Below are positions 14,035-15,515 of a DNA stretch of 15,515 bases, one piece after another (position 1 is the stretch's first letter; each line of letters starts with the position of its first letter). The translations under genes and the position numbers were made by a program. Source of the stretch: Salinisphaera sp. UBA6602 (GTDB lineage Bacteria > Pseudomonadota > Gammaproteobacteria > Nevskiales > Salinisphaeraceae). Under the pieces are notes generated by a model. It did no database searches. It saw nothing but the letters and a program-made list of their open reading frames with translations, and was not told where the DNA came from. The stretch is from the NCBI GenBank assembly GCA_002433465.1, contig DJIE01000161.1:1-15515 (forward strand), read 5' to 3'.

Positions 14035-15452
14035 GGCGTGGCGGGCTCATAAAGACGAAAACGGCCGGCACGTCCGAGCGCGGCGGCCAGGTTGATACGG
14101 GCACGGGTGTAGTCGGCCAGCGCCGCAACGCGGCCGTTGCGGGCATCGGCCAGCGCGGCCTGGGCATCGATCACTTCCACGTTGTCGCTGATGCCCTCGG
14201 CAAAGCGGTCGCGGGACAGATCGAGTTCGCGGTTGGCGAGTTCGAAGGCCGATTCGGCGGCCCGCACCTGTTCGGCGAGCGTCTGCAGCGTGCGCCGAGA
14301 CACGCGGACGTCCTGTTCGATCTGGGTACGCGTGTCGCGATACCGGATACGCTGCTGATCGAGACGACTCGCGGCACTGTCGATACGGGCATTGATGGCG
14401 CCACCGTCGAAGATTGGAACCTCGACCTGTGCGCCGACCGTATAGGTGTCTTCGACGTTCTCGTGATAGGTGTTGCCGGCTTCGCCGTAGGTGGCCGACG
14501 CCGATAGCGTGGGCAGACGTGCGCCGCGGGCACCGGCGAGCTGGGCCCGGCGTACGGCGAGTTCGCCCTGGGCCAGCCGCAGCTCGGCACGGCTGGCGTA
14601 GGCGGTATCCAGATCGGCGTCGATGGTGCCATTCAGAGCGGCGCGGTAGTGCAGGTCGTCGCTCAATACCAGCGGCGTGTCCAGAGCCAGCCCCACCGTG
14701 CGCGCCAGCCGGATATCCGCGCGGGTGCGATCGGTACGGGCCTGGGCCAGTCGCGCCCGGGCTCGGGCCTGGCGAGTCTGGGCCCGGGTGACGTCCACGC
14801 CCGTGGCAATACCGACGTTTTCCTGATCCACGGCCAGATCGGCCAGCCGATCGGCCAGCTCGAGATCGGCACGAGCGGCATCCACCGAGGCACGGGCCGC
14901 GAGCGCGCCTACATAATCCAGGGCCGCCTGGGACGCGACCTGTTCGCGCGCCAGTGCGAGTTGATCGGCGGCCACGCGCTCGCCGAGCTTCGCGCTCTTG
15001 TACTGCTGCCAGGCGCTGTAGTCGAACAGGTTCTGGCGCAGCTCGGCGCGTGCATCGAAGCTGTTGTAGGTGATGACGTCGGGCACGCTGATATCGGCGT
15101 TCTGTGCCGCCGGGCCGAGCGAGTCCAGGGTCGACTGGATATCCAGCCCCTGGGCGGCGAGGTTGTTCTGGCGGCGTGCCTGGCTCACGCGCGCCGAAAC
15201 ATGCGGCAGGAAGGCAGAGCGCGCCTCGCGGCTATCGCCGGCCACCTCGTCGCGCCGGGCGTCGGCCAGCAGCGTCTGCACGTTGGCGGCCATGGCCTGG
15301 TCGATGGCATCGCGCAGCGACAGGGCCGCGGCGGCGTCGGGCAGGGTGAAGGTCTCGCCCGGCCCGGCGGCCGCGGGCGGCGCGGCGGTGGCGAGGGTCT
15401 GACTTAGACCGAGTAGACAAAGAACCAGCGTGAGTTGGCGTAGGGCATTCAT
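14031..15452 (-). CDS. TolC-family outer-membrane efflux protein
   Basis: The outer-membrane channel of the efflux complex. The 473-residue product begins with a Sec signal peptide (MNALRQLTLVLCLLGLSQ, cut around residue 23) and has no lipobox cysteine, unlike OprM/NodT lipoproteins. Two repeated outer-membrane efflux domains follow, at about 45-245 and 265-465. Each has long Ala/Arg/Glu-rich alpha-helical stretches and a short beta segment: SFDARAELRQNLFDYSAW in the first, TYTVGAQVEVPIFDGG in the second. The repeat and length match TolC. Having this gene inside the emrAB operon implies a dedicated partner rather than a shared housekeeping TolC. Its start overlaps the stop of an upstream gene (ATGA, 15449-15452). 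Confidence 0.93.
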   Translation of the reverse strand: MNALRQLTLVLCLLGLSQTLATAAPPAAAGPGETFTLPDAAAALSLRDAIDQAMAANVQTLLADARRDEVAGDSREARSAFLPHVSARVSQARRQNNLAAQGLDIQSTLDSLGPAAQNADISVPDVITYNSFDARAELRQNLFDYSAWQQYKSAKLGERVAADQLALAREQVASQAALDYVGALAARASVDAARADLELADRLADLAVDQENVGIATGVDVTRAQTRQARARARLAQARTDRTRADIRLARTVGLALDTPLVLSDDLHYRAALNGTIDADLDTAYASRAELRLAQGELAVRRAQLAGARGARLPTLSASATYGEAGNTYHENVEDTYTVGAQVEVPIFDGGAINARIDSAASRLDQQRIRYRDTRTQIEQDVRVSRRTLQTLAEQVRAAESAFELANRELDLSRDRFAEGISDNVEVIDAQAALADARNGRVAALADYTRARINLAAALGRAGRFRLYEPATP

Positions 15453-15515
15453 GGCAGCAGGCGGGCAAGCAGGGCCCGAAGTTGTGTTTGTTCGTCGGCG
15501 CCCAGCGGGGCGGGC
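15449..15515 (-). CDS. 3' end of an upstream gene, probably a MarR-family regulator
   Basis: Reading the minus strand from the window edge, one frame gives 21 residues, PLGADEQTQLRALLARLLP at their end, followed by TGA at 15451-15449. That stop overlaps the TolC-like start codon as ATGA, the same junction used twice more in this operon, which supports a real gene. A short acidic turn followed by a leucine-rich amphipathic helix is typical of the C terminus of MarR-family repressors, and emrAB operons commonly open with such a gene (emrR in E. coli). The rest of the gene lies outside the window, so the family call rests mainly on position and a short tail. Confidence 0.6.
   Translation of the reverse strand, partial: PAPLGADEQTQLRALLARLLP

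Noticed and set aside
12883..14052. A 389-residue plus-strand frame opposite emrA
   Set aside because: Complement of the emrA coiled-coil coding region; no motif and clear conservation of emrA on the other strand.

Overview
The window is a dense, GC-rich bacterial chromosome segment. It looks like a gammaproteobacterium: type II pyruvate kinase, a YhdE-type Maf protein, and an EmrAB pump with its own TolC-like partner. Something like Salinisphaera would fit the base composition and gene style, but that is a guess. I see no rRNA, tRNA, CRISPR array, phage gene or intact insertion sequence. Strong Shine-Dalgarno sequences are rare, several starts are GTG or TTG, and many adjacent genes overlap by four bases (ATGA or GTGA), so translational coupling appears common.

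Layout. (1) 1-1508: a strong rho-independent terminator for a gene left of the window, then a minus-strand CynX/NimT-like MFS transporter, then a divergent promoter region with two inverted repeats. (2) 1509-5616, plus strand: pyruvate kinase, a hairpin, then a tight unit of patatin-like phospholipase, Maf nucleotide pyrophosphatase and a bile acid:sodium symporter family protein, the last three joined by 4-base overlaps. (3) 5613-9261, minus strand: read from right to left, a gamma-glutamylcyclotransferase-like protein, an MFS transporter, an exported MsrA and a PHA-synthase-like alpha/beta hydrolase, with gaps of 20 to 60 bases. This unit meets the previous one tail to tail over a 4-base CTAG, beside a perfect 25-base palindrome. 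(4) 9308-10869, plus strand: a NUDT19-like Nudix hydrolase overlapping a LACTB2-like metallo-beta-lactamase-fold protein. (5) 10870-11281: about 410 bases without a gene, holding terminator-like hairpins and a 229-base segment bounded by 14-base inverted repeats with TA at the outer ends, a possible miniature inverted-repeat element. (6) 11282-15515, minus strand: a tripartite efflux operon, marR-like (only its 3' end is present), tolC-like, emrA, emrB, every junction being an ATGA overlap.

How they work together. The efflux operon is the clearest system: EmrB moves drugs across the inner membrane, EmrA spans the periplasm, the TolC-like protein opens the outer membrane, and the upstream MarR-like protein is the probable repressor. 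Pyruvate kinase is central metabolism. The Nudix, GGCT, MsrA and Maf proteins are house-cleaning or repair enzymes. I found no convincing new multi-gene system. The items most worth a second look are the candidate miniature element that appears to supply the emrB stop codon, the convergent-junction palindrome, the Nudix-MBL pair, and the orphan PhaC-like enzyme with an altered nucleophile motif.
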